Origin: Paenibacillus sedimenti
GTDB taxonomy: Bacteria > Bacillota > Bacilli > Paenibacillales > NBRC-103111
NCBI RefSeq assembly: GCF_014534655.1
Contig: NZ_JACVVD010000001.1
Location: 992,001 to 1,056,000 of the forward strand
Direction: 5' to 3'
Length of the DNA stretch: 64,000 bases
Positions 8,369 to 17,105 of this stretch are shown here, piece after piece. A program made the position numbers and the translations under genes. The notes under the pieces are model-generated. The model made no database searches and was not told the origin of the DNA. It saw nothing but the letters and a program-made list of their open reading frames with translations. How positions within the stretch are numbered: position 1 is the first letter of the stretch; every line of letters begins with the position of its first letter.

Positions 8369-8989
8369 TTAACAAATCAAATGCAAGCAAAAATCTAAAT
8401 CCGCCTGCAAATGCTGCTTCATCAATTCTTCCGCTTGGTCTCCAGCTCTTGCTTTGATGGCCTCATAAATATTCTCATGCTCATCTATTAAGAAGGGCCG
8501 GTTGTAGTAAACAACGGTGCGGCGAAAGAGATAAATAATCGATTGCATACGATCGATGATATCAATCATGAAAGGGTTGTTGCTTGCCTGGACGATGATC
8601 TCATGAAATTTCTCGTTAGCCTTCATAATTTCTTCCAGTTCACCCGTTCTGCCGATCCTGACACATTCAAGCAGAGCTTGAAGCTCGCTTTCGTGAAGAT
8701 ACGTTGCAGCGCTTCGGGCTGCGTGTCCTTCAAGCAGCATGCGGACTTGAAACGTATTTCTCAAATCCTTCTCGGAAGGATTGATAACCATTTTACCGGC
8801 AATAAGCCCTTCTTGTTCCAATTTACGTATTGATTCGCGTATCGGGGTCCGGCTGACTCCCAATTCAGCAGCAAGCTTTTCCTCAACAATTTTGGTTCCG
8901 CGAGGAATGTCGCCTTGTAAGATCATGTCACGAATAATTTCGTAGGATTGGTGGTAAGCTGGACGAGATTTTTCAGTGTTCTTGGGCAA
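8369..8989 (-). CDS. GntR family regulator with FCD effector domain
   Basis: A 206-residue transcription factor. Residues about 10-75 form the GntR winged helix (YEIIRDMILQGDIPRGTKIVEEKLAAELGVSRTPIRESIRKLEQEGLI). The rest is an all-helical FCD domain with the usual metal and ligand positions (NEKFHEIIV, DEHENIYEAI, MKQHLQ). FCD regulators bind sugar acids or organic acids. The start is taken as TTG at 8989, six bases after GAGGTG; the GTG at 8998 is part of that ribosome binding site. It is divergent from the hydroxyacid dehydrogenase-kinase-aldolase-permease operon and very likely its local regulator, with a candidate operator at 9118-9127. Confidence 0.9.
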   Translation of the reverse strand: MPKNTEKSRPAYHQSYEIIRDMILQGDIPRGTKIVEEKLAAELGVSRTPIRESIRKLEQEGLIAGKMVINPSEKDLRNTFQVRMLLEGHAARSAATYLHESELQALLECVRIGRTGELEEIMKANEKFHEIIVQASNNPFMIDIIDRMQSIIYLFRRTVVYYNRPFLIDEHENIYEAIKARAGDQAEELMKQHLQADLDFCLHLIC

Positions 8990-9117
8990 TATGTACACCT
9001 CTTTGCAGATCCGAAATCATAACTAAATTATAAATTATAATGCATTTTATCTTAAAAGTATAGACTAGAACTTTATATAAATTCAGAATAATATATTTGT
9101 ATCCGAAAAATATAAAA

Positions 9118-9127
9118 TTGTATACAA
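9118..9127. promoter_or_regulatory. Candidate GntR operator
   Basis: TTGTATACAA is a perfect 10-bp palindrome in the AT-rich gap between the GntR gene and its divergent operon. FCD-type GntR proteins commonly use sites of this GTxxAC form. A related half-site (TTGTATCC, about 9097) and TGAATACA (about 9141) flank it. The rest of the 300-base gap (8990-9289) holds AT-rich promoter-like sequence and the cre candidate below. Confidence 0.5.
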
Positions 9128-9259
9128 AAATATGTGTAATTGAATACATTTCGGTCGATCGGGATAATGCGAAACGCTTCTTCCTGCAAACGAATTCTAG
9201 ATTTTATTTTTAATGAACGCTGCATTTGTCAAAAAGAGCAAAGCTTTAGCGGCAAACAT

Positions 9260-9274
9260 GTGAAAGCGTAATCA
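9260..9274 (+). promoter_or_regulatory. Candidate cre site (CcpA) before the sugar-acid operon
   Basis: GTGAAAGCGTAATCA fits the catabolite-responsive element consensus WTGNAANCGNWNNCW at all but the first base. It lies in the leader, directly before the GGAGGG ribosome binding site of the first gene, where CcpA binding would block transcription. ccpA itself is at 41236 in this window. Confidence 0.6.
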
Positions 9275-9289
9275 ATTGGAGGGAATCGA

Positions 9290-10183
9290 ATGAGTAAAAA
9301 AATTGGATTTATAGGCCTAGGCATTATGGGAAAACCGATGTCCATTAATCTTTTGAAAGCCGGTTATCATGTAACCGTATACGATGTAAATAAGGAAGCC
9401 GTGGACGGGGTTGTTCAATCCGGTGCTGTCGCTGCTGCATCTCCCCAAGAGGCTGCGGAGAAAACCGACATTATCATTACTATGCTTCCGAATGCAAATA
9501 TCGTCAAAGGGGTTATTTTCGGGGAAAACGGAATTCGCAAAGGTGCAAAAGAAGGATCGGTCGTCATTGACATGAGCTCAATCTCACCCGTAGTTTCCAA
9601 AGAGATCGCAAACGAGCTGGCTAAGCAAGGCGTTGAAATGTTGGATGCGCCTGTAAGCGGCGGCGAACCTAAAGCGATTGACGGCACTTTGGCCATCATG
9701 GTAGGCGGTAAGGAAGAAGTTTTTGAAAGCGTGAAAGATGTTCTTTCTTGTATGGGAACAGCTATAACATTAGTCGGCGGAAACGGGTGCGGATCAACGG
9801 CCAAATTAGCCAATCAAATTATGGTGAATCTCAATATCGCCGCAATGTCGGAAGCGCTTGTTCTGGCAGCAAAAGCAGGCATTGATATCGATAAAATGTA
9901 TCAGGCCATTCGAGGGGGACTGGCCGGAAGCGCTGTGCTGGATGCAAAAGTTCCTTTGATCCTCGACAGAAATTTTGTAGCCGGAGGAAGAATCGATATT
10001 AACCTTAAGGATATTTCGAATGTGATGGAGACAGCTCACGAGATCGGAGTTCCGCTTCCATTATCCAGCCAATTGTTAGAGATCATGCATGCGCTGAAAG
10101 CAGATGGCAAAGCAAGTCATGATCATGGCGGTATCGTCCAGTATTACGAAAAACTTGCACATGTCGAAGTTAGGAGGGCATAA
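9290..10183 (+). CDS. NAD(P)-dependent beta-hydroxyacid dehydrogenase (LtnD/GarR-like)
   Basis: A 297-residue enzyme of the 3-hydroxyisobutyrate/tartronate semialdehyde reductase family. The Rossmann motif GFIGLGIMGKPMS is at residues 6-18, the substrate loop DAPVSGGEPKA near 122, and the catalytic lysine in GSTAKLANQIMVNLN near 175. Its first-gene position before a DUF1537 kinase and a GntP permease points to oxidation of a four-carbon sugar acid, as in L-threonate dehydrogenase LtnD or D-erythronate systems; GarR-type reduction is the alternative. GGAGGG precedes the ATG. The kinase gene follows after 3 bases, so translation is probably coupled. Confidence 0.88.
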   Translation: MSKKIGFIGLGIMGKPMSINLLKAGYHVTVYDVNKEAVDGVVQSGAVAAASPQEAAEKTDIIITMLPNANIVKGVIFGENGIRKGAKEGSVVIDMSSISPVVSKEIANELAKQGVEMLDAPVSGGEPKAIDGTLAIMVGGKEEVFESVKDVLSCMGTAITLVGGNGCGSTAKLANQIMVNLNIAAMSEALVLAAKAGIDIDKMYQAIRGGLAGSAVLDAKVPLILDRNFVAGGRIDINLKDISNVMETAHEIGVPLPLSSQLLEIMHALKADGKASHDHGGIVQYYEKLAHVEVRRA

Positions 10184-10186
10184 GGA

Positions 10187-11617
10187 ATGAGTACGGGCGC
10201 AGTAAGTATTTCTTCAATTGAATCACAGTTACCACCGGAATGGCAGAGTAGCAATTATCGCGAGCAAATCCGTCAAATCAACCAAACCGGCAACAAAAAA
10301 ATTATTGTTCTGGATGATGATCCAACCGGCGTACAAACTGTACATGATGTCGATGTATTGACGCAGTGGGATAAAGAATTATTGCGAGAAGCTTTCAATA
10401 AGCCTGAAACTGTATTCTATATTTTAACCAACACACGCGCCTATCAAGCGGCTGAAGTGGAACGCATTAACCGTGAAATTGCCCAAAACGTACAGGCAGT
10501 TGCTAGTGAAACCGGGATTGATTTCGTCTTTGTAAGCCGAGGCGACTCTACATTACGCGGATATTATCCTTTAGAAACGGATACGTTGAGGGATGAGCTT
10601 CATCGTATGACCGGACTTGAATATGACGGGCATCTCATAATTCCAGCTTTTTTTGAAGCGGGCCGCGTCACCTATCAACATACACATTTCATTAAAGAAG
10701 ACGACAAGCTGTTACCGGTTCACCAGACGGAGTTTGCCAAAGATAAAGTTTTTGGCTATGAGCATAGTGATTTAGCGCAATGGGTTGAAGAAAAAACAAA
10801 GGGTCGCATCAAGTCGGATGATTGCGTTGTGATATCACTTGAGCAAGTGCGCAGCGGACCGGATGCTGTGGAAGAAATCTTGTTAAATGTGGAAGGGAAT
10901 GCACCTATAATCGTAGATTGCCTATCCTATGCAGATCTTGATGTCCTGGCTTTTGCCCTGCTGCAAGCTGAGCAAAAAGGCAAAAAGTATATTTTCCGCA
11001 CGGCAGCCTCTTTCGTGAAAGCCTACGGGGGCATCGCTGATCAAGATATTTTGCCGAAGGAAAAGCTTATTGCAAAAGGTCAAGAAACACACGGAGGTCT
11101 TGTGGTCGTCGGTTCCCATGTACAGAAGACAACACGCCAATTGGAGCAATTGCTGAAAGGGACCGACATCATTTCGCTGGAAATGGACGTCAATAAGATT
11201 TTGAACCCTGCAGAAAAAGCGGATGAAACGAAGCGGCTTATTTCGAAAGTGAATGAGTACATCGCCAGAGGGAAAAATGTGGTTGTTTTCAGCAGCCGTA
11301 AGCTTATTGCCGTTGATAGCTCAGAGGGAAACTTAAACATTAGCCAAACGGTATCGGAATCACTCGTTAAAATTGTAAGATCTCTGGACATTATCCCTAA
11401 ATTCATCATTGCAAAAGGAGGCATCACCTCCAGCGATGTCGCCACGAAAGGGCTTGGCATTCGCAAAGCAAGAATCATTGGACAAGCCGCAGCAGGTATT
11501 CCAGTCTGGCTTACTGGCGAAGAGGCCAAATTCTCAGGAATTCCATATATCGTGTTTCCGGGTAACGTAGGGAGCGATACGACACTTCTTGAAACAGTTC
11601 AGAAAATCGAAGGATAA
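10187..11617 (+). CDS. Four-carbon acid sugar kinase (DUF1537; OtnK/YgbK-like)
   Basis: A 476-residue kinase of the DUF1537 family. The N-terminal domain carries DDDPTGVQTVHDV near residue 43, TNTRAY and SRGDSTLRGYYP; the C-terminal nucleotide-binding domain has AKGGITSSDVATKGL and FPGNVGSD. Characterised members phosphorylate 2-oxo or 3-oxo tetronates (from threonate or erythronate) made by the dehydrogenase partner. The two-gene pairing with the dehydrogenase just upstream is the classic arrangement. What is unusual is the third partner, a class II fructose-bisphosphate-type aldolase, instead of the OtnC decarboxylase and OtnI isomerase. Confidence 0.9.
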   Translation: MSTGAVSISSIESQLPPEWQSSNYREQIRQINQTGNKKIIVLDDDPTGVQTVHDVDVLTQWDKELLREAFNKPETVFYILTNTRAYQAAEVERINREIAQNVQAVASETGIDFVFVSRGDSTLRGYYPLETDTLRDELHRMTGLEYDGHLIIPAFFEAGRVTYQHTHFIKEDDKLLPVHQTEFAKDKVFGYEHSDLAQWVEEKTKGRIKSDDCVVISLEQVRSGPDAVEEILLNVEGNAPIIVDCLSYADLDVLAFALLQAEQKGKKYIFRTAASFVKAYGGIADQDILPKEKLIAKGQETHGGLVVVGSHVQKTTRQLEQLLKGTDIISLEMDVNKILNPAEKADETKRLISKVNEYIARGKNVVVFSSRKLIAVDSSEGNLNISQTVSESLVKIVRSLDIIPKFIIAKGGITSSDVATKGLGIRKARIIGQAAAGIPVWLTGEEAKFSGIPYIVFPGNVGSDTTLLETVQKIEG

Positions 11618-11646
11618 CCGGATTAGAGAGAGAAGGGACCCGCAGG

Positions 11647-12477
11647 ATGTTAGTAAATACGAAAGACATTTTATTAGAGGCGCAAAAGAAAAAATATGCT
11701 GTCGCGGCATTCAATGTTATTAATCTTGAAACTGTACAAGCCGCTATTCAGGCAGCGGAGAATGAGAAACAACCGGTGATCATTGCACTGGGAGAGCGCT
11801 ATTTTCCCACAGTCAATGTTGAAGGATTTGCTGCGCTGGTTCGAGCACTTGCGTCCAAAGCTAGAGTTCCCGTTGCGCTGCATCTGGATCACGCTTATGA
11901 AAAGGAATCCATAATAAGAGCGATTCAGAACGGCTTTACATCTGTGATGTATGACGGCTCCAAATATGATCTTAGTGAAAATATTTCACGCACAAAAGAA
12001 ATCGCAGACATCGCTCATCAGGCAAATGTATCGGTGGAGGCTGAGATAGGGTCTCTGGCCAGAGGCGCTTTCTCGGACGAAGAAGAAGGCGATGGAACGC
12101 TTACAGATCCGCAATCGGCAAAAGAGTTTGTTGAGGCGACGAGCGTTGATTTTTTGGCCGCCGCTATAGGCACAGTACATGGCATGTATCAAGGGGAACC
12201 TAAGATTAGCCTGCAGCTTTTAGAACGAATTCGTGATGCCGTCGATATTCCGCTTGTTTTGCACGGCGGGTCAGGGACACCTGATGAGATAATCAGGCAA
12301 ACGATTGGGCGCGGCATCTGCAAAATTAATGTGAATACGGAAGTGTCCATGGCAGCGGTGACTTATCTGCAAAATAGGTCTGACCAATCGATGGTTCATC
12401 TGTCAACTATCATGTCAGAGATGCAAAAATCAATGGAAACTGTAATGACTAAATTCATCCGCTTGTTCGCTGAGTAA
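11647..12477 (+). CDS. Class II fructose-bisphosphate aldolase family protein
   Basis: A 276-residue zinc-dependent aldolase of the FbaA/GatY/KbaY family. Metal and catalytic positions are visible: LHLDHAYE (Asp and His, about residue 80-83), EAEIGSLARG, IGTVHGMYQG (His), VLHGGSGTP (His) and KINVNTEV. It probably cleaves, or decarboxylates through the same enediolate chemistry, the phosphorylated four-carbon product of the preceding kinase, yielding a triose-phosphate-level product. That substrate is inferred from context; a tagatose- or fructose-bisphosphate activity cannot be excluded by sequence. The ATG at 11647 follows GAAGG by 10 bases. Confidence 0.85.
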   Translation: MLVNTKDILLEAQKKKYAVAAFNVINLETVQAAIQAAENEKQPVIIALGERYFPTVNVEGFAALVRALASKARVPVALHLDHAYEKESIIRAIQNGFTSVMYDGSKYDLSENISRTKEIADIAHQANVSVEAEIGSLARGAFSDEEEGDGTLTDPQSAKEFVEATSVDFLAAAIGTVHGMYQGEPKISLQLLERIRDAVDIPLVLHGGSGTPDEIIRQTIGRGICKINVNTEVSMAAVTYLQNRSDQSMVHLSTIMSEMQKSMETVMTKFIRLFAE

Positions 12478-12490
12478 ATTTTTCGGAAAA

Positions 12491-12505
12491 AGGAAATCGC
12501 TTACA
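12491..12505 (+). promoter_or_regulatory. Weak candidate cre site before gntP
   Basis: AGGAAATCGCTTACA matches the cre consensus WTGNAANCGNWNNCW except at the second base. It lies between the aldolase and permease genes. It would add CcpA control inside the operon. Confidence 0.35.
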
Positions 12506-12522
12506 AATAAAGGGGGATAAAT

Positions 12523-13881
12523 ATGTATTCTTTGTTCGGATTAAGCCACGACGCTAGTTTGTTGCTTTATGCTTTGATTTCCATCGTAGGTTTAATTGTA
12601 TTGATCGCCAGGTTTAAAACAAACCCATTTATCGCGTTGATCGTTGCAGCTTTGTTCATGGGATTGATTTCGGGAATGAAGCTGCCTGACATTGTAAAGT
12701 CCTTTCAGGATGGGGTAGCCGGCACTTTAGGTTTTATTGCCATCGTGATCGGACTTGGAACGATGCTCGGCAAAATGATGGCCGAGTCAGGGGGAGCCGA
12801 ACGTGTCGCCCGCACGCTTATACGCGTTTTTGGCGAGAAGAATGTCCACTGGGCGATGATGGTAGTGGCTGTCATTTGCGGGATTCCTGTATTTTTTCAG
12901 GTCGGGGTTGTCTTGTTGATTCCTCTTGTATTCGTGATTGCCAAGCATACCGGCACTTCGTTAATCAAGATCGGTCTTTCTTTAGTTGCCGGACTTGCCG
13001 TTGTTCACAGTCTGGTTCCGCCTCACCCGGCAGCGATGCTGGCAGTAGGTATTTTCAAAGCTGATTTGGGTATGACGATCTTATTATCCATTTTAGTAGC
13101 TTTTCCTGCTGCTGCGATAGCGGGACCGATTTATGGCTCGTACATTGCCAAGAAGGTTATAGTAGAACCGACGGGTGAACTGGTTGAGCAATTCACGAAG
13201 GCTCAGCAAAAGGAGCTGCCTGGTTTCGGCATTACGATCTTTACAATTTTGCTTCCGGTTATTTTGATGCTGCTTGCTACTCTCGTGGATGTTACTCTTC
13301 CTGCGACTAACGGATTACGCATCGTTGTTGATTTTATTGGAAGTCCGGTTGTAGCTCTCCTGATTTCGCTGATATTTGCTTTCTATTCATTTGGCTTTGC
13401 CCGCGGCTATGATAAAAACGACCTTCTGAAGTTTACGAATGATTGTCTGGGACCTGTCGCTTCCATCATTTTGATTATTGGCGCAGGCGGAGGCTTCAAT
13501 AAAATATTGATTTCAAGCGGAGTGAGCGACGCGATTGCTAAACTGGCTACAGGCGCACATATCTCGCCGCTTGTATTGGCCTTTGTAATCGCCGGCATTA
13601 TCCGAGCTGCAGTTGGATCTGCCACTGTCGCGATGACAACATCAGCCGGCATCGTTGCCCCGCTGGCTGCTACAATGCCCGGTACTAGCCCTGAACTGTT
13701 AGTGCTTGCAGTAGGTGCAGGTTCGATCATGCTTTCTCATGTGAATGACTCCGGGTTCTGGTTGATTAAAGAGTTCTTTAACATGTCGGTAGCCCAGACG
13801 TTAAAAACGTGGACCGTGATGGAAACCATTCTGTCTTTCGTTGCCTTTGGCTTGATTTTGTTGCTCAGTCTATTCATTTAA
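12523..13881 (+). CDS. GntP family sugar-acid permease
   Basis: A 452-residue inner-membrane permease with about 12-14 hydrophobic helices, typical of the GntP/GntT/YgbN family (usual length 440-460). Family-type stretches include GTLGFIAIVIGLGTMLGKMM, the helix break PVFFQVGVVLLIPLVF, LVPPHPAAMLAVG, GAGGGFNKIL, and the C-terminal HVNDSGFWLIKEF. The family imports gluconate and related aldonates; in operons with a DUF1537 kinase the cargo is more likely a tetronate. It closes the four-gene operon controlled by the divergent GntR gene, and a terminator follows. Confidence 0.92.
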   Translation: MYSLFGLSHDASLLLYALISIVGLIVLIARFKTNPFIALIVAALFMGLISGMKLPDIVKSFQDGVAGTLGFIAIVIGLGTMLGKMMAESGGAERVARTLIRVFGEKNVHWAMMVVAVICGIPVFFQVGVVLLIPLVFVIAKHTGTSLIKIGLSLVAGLAVVHSLVPPHPAAMLAVGIFKADLGMTILLSILVAFPAAAIAGPIYGSYIAKKVIVEPTGELVEQFTKAQQKELPGFGITIFTILLPVILMLLATLVDVTLPATNGLRIVVDFIGSPVVALLISLIFAFYSFGFARGYDKNDLLKFTNDCLGPVASIILIIGAGGGFNKILISSGVSDAIAKLATGAHISPLVLAFVIAGIIRAAVGSATVAMTTSAGIVAPLAATMPGTSPELLVLAVGAGSIMLSHVNDSGFWLIKEFFNMSVAQTLKTWTVMETILSFVAFGLILLLSLFI

Positions 13882-13889
13882 GGGAAAGC

Positions 13890-13950
13890 GAGAAAGAAGC
13901 AGTTTGCTGGATAAGTAATGTGTTTATCCGCCGCTGCTTCTTTTCGTTTT
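13890..13950 (+). terminator. Terminator of the sugar-acid operon
   Basis: A two-tier hairpin: outer arms GAAAGAAGCAG (13892-13902) and CTGCTTCTTTTC, inner arms GGATAA/TTATCC, followed by a T-rich tract. Confidence 0.75.
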
Positions 13951-13972
13951 GAAGATATTCTATACCTGTTGG

Positions 13973-14650
13973 CTACTCAACATGCTTCTTGCGGTCAACC
14001 ATCTTCTCAATAGACGGGGTTAGCTGCTCTTTAATCGATGCGACCAATTTATCCTTCGAAATCCCTTTGGATTGGGCGATTTCTGCAAGTGACTTGCCTG
14101 CTCTAAGCTGGTCACGCATCTCATCCCTACTCATGCCGAGCTTTTTCGCCAGCTTCTCCGGATCAGGCTTCAAACTGTGCCTGTGCCACTTGCCGTGTCC
14201 GTCCGCATGCTCGAACAAGTTTTTCTCGTTAAGGATAAACTTAAGGTGCTCGCCGAGGTTTTGTTTCATATGCTCGCCTTGTTCGGCTGTCAGCTTGCCG
14301 TCTTTGACGGCTGCTTCGATCTTGCCTGTGCGCAGCTGCTGCAGTTTGGCGGTCAGATCAGCTTCGCTCACACCTTTTTCCGCTGCGACTTGAACGATGC
14401 TCTTACCGTCTTTCAGCGACTTGACCATCGCATCTTTATCGATGCCCAGCAAGGATGCGGATTCTTCGACGATAGGCCATTTTCGGCCATGGCGGCCATC
14501 CTTATACTCGTCCGTGTATGAATCGATTGTACTTTGCTGAGTCTCTGAGCTGCTGGCTTGGGCCTTGGCATTCTGACCGAAGCTGCCACCAAGTACAAGG
14601 CTGAGAGCAATAGAGCTCACTATGAGTTTTTTCATGTATGCCTGGTTCAT
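13973..14650 (-). CDS. Secreted DUF2680-like protein with two helical repeats
   Basis: A 225-residue exported protein. Residues 1-32 are a signal peptide (KK, hydrophobic core, ending near NAKAQA). Two related helical units follow: LGIDKDAMVKSLKDGKSIVQ at about 68 and LGMSRDEMRDQLRAGKSLAE at about 172, each continuing as xxAxxKGxSxxxL. Between them, AAVKDGKLTAEQGEHMKQNL recalls the DUF2680/YckD family. The protein is His- and Lys-rich (HGKWHRHS, KKH at the end). GGAGG is 8 bases before the ATG. The function is unknown; similar proteins are found as secreted proteins in Bacillales. It stands alone on the minus strand. Confidence 0.75.
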   Translation of the reverse strand: MNQAYMKKLIVSSIALSLVLGGSFGQNAKAQASSSETQQSTIDSYTDEYKDGRHGRKWPIVEESASLLGIDKDAMVKSLKDGKSIVQVAAEKGVSEADLTAKLQQLRTGKIEAAVKDGKLTAEQGEHMKQNLGEHLKFILNEKNLFEHADGHGKWHRHSLKPDPEKLAKKLGMSRDEMRDQLRAGKSLAEIAQSKGISKDKLVASIKEQLTPSIEKMVDRKKHVE

Positions 14651-14749
14651 TTTGGGACCCTCCTTTCCGTTAGGATACGGAATTACAGCATTTAGTCTGT
14701 GCAGGAGGGGTTAAAATTAGTTTAAAAGAACCTTAGCCTAACATAAATT

Positions 14750-15382
14750 TTACTGCACACCCACAGCCATCTGATAAAGCGGCATCAATGTCTCAAACGT
14801 TTGTTTGACAAGCTGCTCGAACTCAGCGCCTTTAGTTAATAACGGATCAACGGAATTCAGGTTGCGGCCGATCAGCAGCTCCGCTTTTTTCACGTCACGG
14901 AAGCGGGTTAACGCCGCGTTCCACCCATTGCGATCCAGCTCGGAAACGGCAGTGGTATCTTTTTTCATATGATCGAAGGAGATTACGAAATCGGAAGGGA
15001 GCTCCTTTTGAAGCCGATCGATTTCTTTCATGTATCGCGCAGCGATATGACTTTTGTTCGGGAGCTCATAAATGAGTGCAAGCCATATAAAGACACGATC
15101 GTCGAAAAGCCCGACCTGAAAGTGAGGAACCTGCTTGTACCCCCGTTTATTCGGGCAGATCGCCATCCATGTGTCTACAGGCGGGTTAACAGTGCGTCTG
15201 GCATGCTTGGCAATATGCAAATACATTTCCGTGCCGGAAAGAAGGGTAAGATCCTCGCAGAGTGAGTCGCCAATAGCCTTGAATTTGGGTTGTATACGCT
15301 CGCGGATCGCTTCCATACGGCCCTCCAGACCTTCTATAGCAAACGTTTTAAAATCATGTGAAGTAAATCCGGTGAAATTCAT
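14750..15382 (-). CDS. yktB: DUF1054 family protein (YktB-like)
   Basis: A 210-residue cytoplasmic protein matching the YktB/DUF1054 family (Bacillus proteins of about 210 residues). Recognisable stretches are NFTGFTSHDFKTFAIEGLE at the N-terminus, LSGTEMYLHIAKHARRTVNP, PHFQVGLFDDRVFIWLALIYE and DFVISFDHMKK. A structure exists for a Staphylococcus member but no function is established. The ATG at 15382 is preceded by AGAGG with an 11-base spacer; a TTG three codons upstream sits too close to the ribosome binding site. Confidence 0.88.
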   Translation of the reverse strand: MNFTGFTSHDFKTFAIEGLEGRMEAIRERIQPKFKAIGDSLCEDLTLLSGTEMYLHIAKHARRTVNPPVDTWMAICPNKRGYKQVPHFQVGLFDDRVFIWLALIYELPNKSHIAARYMKEIDRLQKELPSDFVISFDHMKKDTTAVSELDRNGWNAALTRFRDVKKAELLIGRNLNSVDPLLTKGAEFEQLVKQTFETLMPLYQMAVGVQ

Positions 15383-15577
15383 CTTGTTCAATTCCTCTCT
15401 TATCTCCTATTTATAATAATTCTAAAACAATTCGACGCTTCTCGCAATGCAGGGCAGTTAGGTAGCCTTGTGGTAGTAGGTCATTTGATCCATTTTAATG
15501 AGAAAAGCAGGAAATTTCTCGGATTTTGGCGAAGTTTTAGAAAGAACTTATAAAGGAAGACAGGAGAAATTATACGT

Positions 15578-16423
15578 ATGAGTATGCCAAAATGGTCTAA
15601 ACTTACAATTATCGGCACTTTAATGGGTACCTGCTTCACAGCAGGCGTTTACGCACAGGATTTGATTCAACGTGTTGATGCGTATTTGCGCAATGACTAC
15701 AATATTGTCGTTAACGGCCAGCAGGTGAAGCTTACGAATCCGCCTCTAATTTATAATAATTCGAGTTACCTGCCCGTGAAAGAACTGAGCACATATTTGG
15801 GAGCGGTTGTGAATTGGAAGGACAGCAACAAAACCATCTATATCAATAGCCGAATCAGTCCTCAGCAGCCGACAGAAGGAAACAATACGACCTATACGGA
15901 AATTGTGCTGCAGGTTCCATATGCGCAATATATGGATTATCTCGGAGGTACGTATCCCGTTCTAACGAACATGACTGATCAAACGTATTATCGTTTGAAA
16001 GACGTGGAGCGAATGGGCATTGATACGCAAGGATTACGCAAAGCGAAGGAAAAATATACGGGCGACCTGTACGTAAGCGAGGCGGAATTGCAGACCAAAT
16101 GGAAAGAGCAGCCGCAGATTTCGTATCTCATGAATGAGCCGGTTGTGATTACGGGCGAGACAAATGACTTGAAGCGCAAGGTGATAAAAGAGTACATAGA
16201 CGGTTTCCGTTATTATGAAATTAATAAAGTGCCCTATATGACTACGCCAATCATAGTAGATGCGCTGCCGGAGGAGAACACCTATAGTTACTTATTGACG
16301 GAGAATGGGCACTTTTACCGGACAACGCTGAAACTTACGAAGTTAATGACGACTAACAGCACGATGGATTATGTAGTCGGCAGTTCGTCCAAAGAAGACA
16401 TACAGGTGACCAAGGTTCAATAG
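15578..16423 (+). CDS. Secreted stalk-domain (copper amine oxidase N-like) protein
   Basis: A 281-residue exported protein. Residues 1-26 form a signal peptide ending GVYAQ. Residues about 35-92 are a copper amine oxidase N-terminal stalk domain (IVVNGQQVKLTNPPLIYNNSSYLPVKELSTYLGAVVNWKDSNKTIYI, shown here only as a motif run by positions 43-89). The remainder is Tyr- and Thr-rich with no recognised domain. It is the second such protein in the window (see 2378). It is convergent with the response regulator gene, with only two bases between stop codons. Function is unknown; a cell-envelope role is likely. Confidence 0.75.
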   Translation: MSMPKWSKLTIIGTLMGTCFTAGVYAQDLIQRVDAYLRNDYNIVVNGQQVKLTNPPLIYNNSSYLPVKELSTYLGAVVNWKDSNKTIYINSRISPQQPTEGNNTTYTEIVLQVPYAQYMDYLGGTYPVLTNMTDQTYYRLKDVERMGIDTQGLRKAKEKYTGDLYVSEAELQTKWKEQPQISYLMNEPVVITGETNDLKRKVIKEYIDGFRYYEINKVPYMTTPIIVDALPEENTYSYLLTENGHFYRTTLKLTKLMTTNSTMDYVVGSSSKEDIQVTKVQ

Positions 16424-16425
16424 AC

Positions 16426-17088
16426 TTAAGCACCTGCGCCTGACTGGCTCTTTAAATAAAAAATCGCAATCTGCGTTCGATCGCGCAAATTCAGTTTACT
16501 GAGTATTTCAGTAATATAATTTTTGACCGTACCTTCGCTCAGGAATAATACCTGGGCGATTTCTTTGTTGGAGAGACCTTCAGAGATTTTGACAACGACG
16601 GACTGCTCAGTTGGCGTTAATCCGAGAGTGCTCAATGGCTTATGTGCTTCCTTAGGCGTATTTGGACTAAGGTTGATGAACGAAGTCAGCTTCTTCGCGA
16701 TGTCCGGGTGGATAAGCAAGTTACCCTGATGGACGGTTTTGATGCTCTGTATAATCCGATCGGGCGCAATATTTTTAAGCAGGTATCCGCTCGCTCCGTT
16801 ACGTAATGCCTGAACGATGAATTCATCATCGTCAAAAGTCGTCAAAATGAGTACTGCAATACGAGGGAAAGCCTGTTTGATGCGGAGGGTACCCTGAACG
16901 CCGTCGCAGATCGGCATACGAATGTCCATCAGCACAACGTCTACTTTTGTGCCAGCCTGAATGAGTTCAAATGCCTCCTCGCCATGGGTGCAAGTACCTG
17001 CAATTGTAATTTCCTCGTCAAGGCCGATAATTAATTTTAAACTTTCACGAATAAATGGATCGTCATCAGTGATGAGTACATGTATCAT
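16426..17088 (-). CDS. NarL/LuxR-type response regulator
   Basis: A 220-residue DNA-binding response regulator. The receiver domain (1-125) has the acidic pocket DDD (8-10), phospho-acceptor Asp in VVLMDIRMP (Asp55 region), the Thr in LTTFDD and the Lys in YLLKNI. The C-terminal LuxR-type helix-turn-helix is LTPTEQSVVVKISEGLSNKEIAQVLFLSEGTVKNYI. It is the partner of the adjacent histidine kinase, 17 bases downstream of it. With the divergent ABC exporter, the set resembles the LnrJK-LnrLMN linearmycin-response system of Bacillus subtilis, so it probably activates the exporter genes. Confidence 0.93.
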   Translation of the reverse strand: MIHVLITDDDPFIRESLKLIIGLDEEITIAGTCTHGEEAFELIQAGTKVDVVLMDIRMPICDGVQGTLRIKQAFPRIAVLILTTFDDDEFIVQALRNGASGYLLKNIAPDRIIQSIKTVHQGNLLIHPDIAKKLTSFINLSPNTPKEAHKPLSTLGLTPTEQSVVVKISEGLSNKEIAQVLFLSEGTVKNYITEILSKLNLRDRTQIAIFYLKSQSGAGA

Positions 17089-17105
17089 TTTATATGAAAC
17101 CCCTT

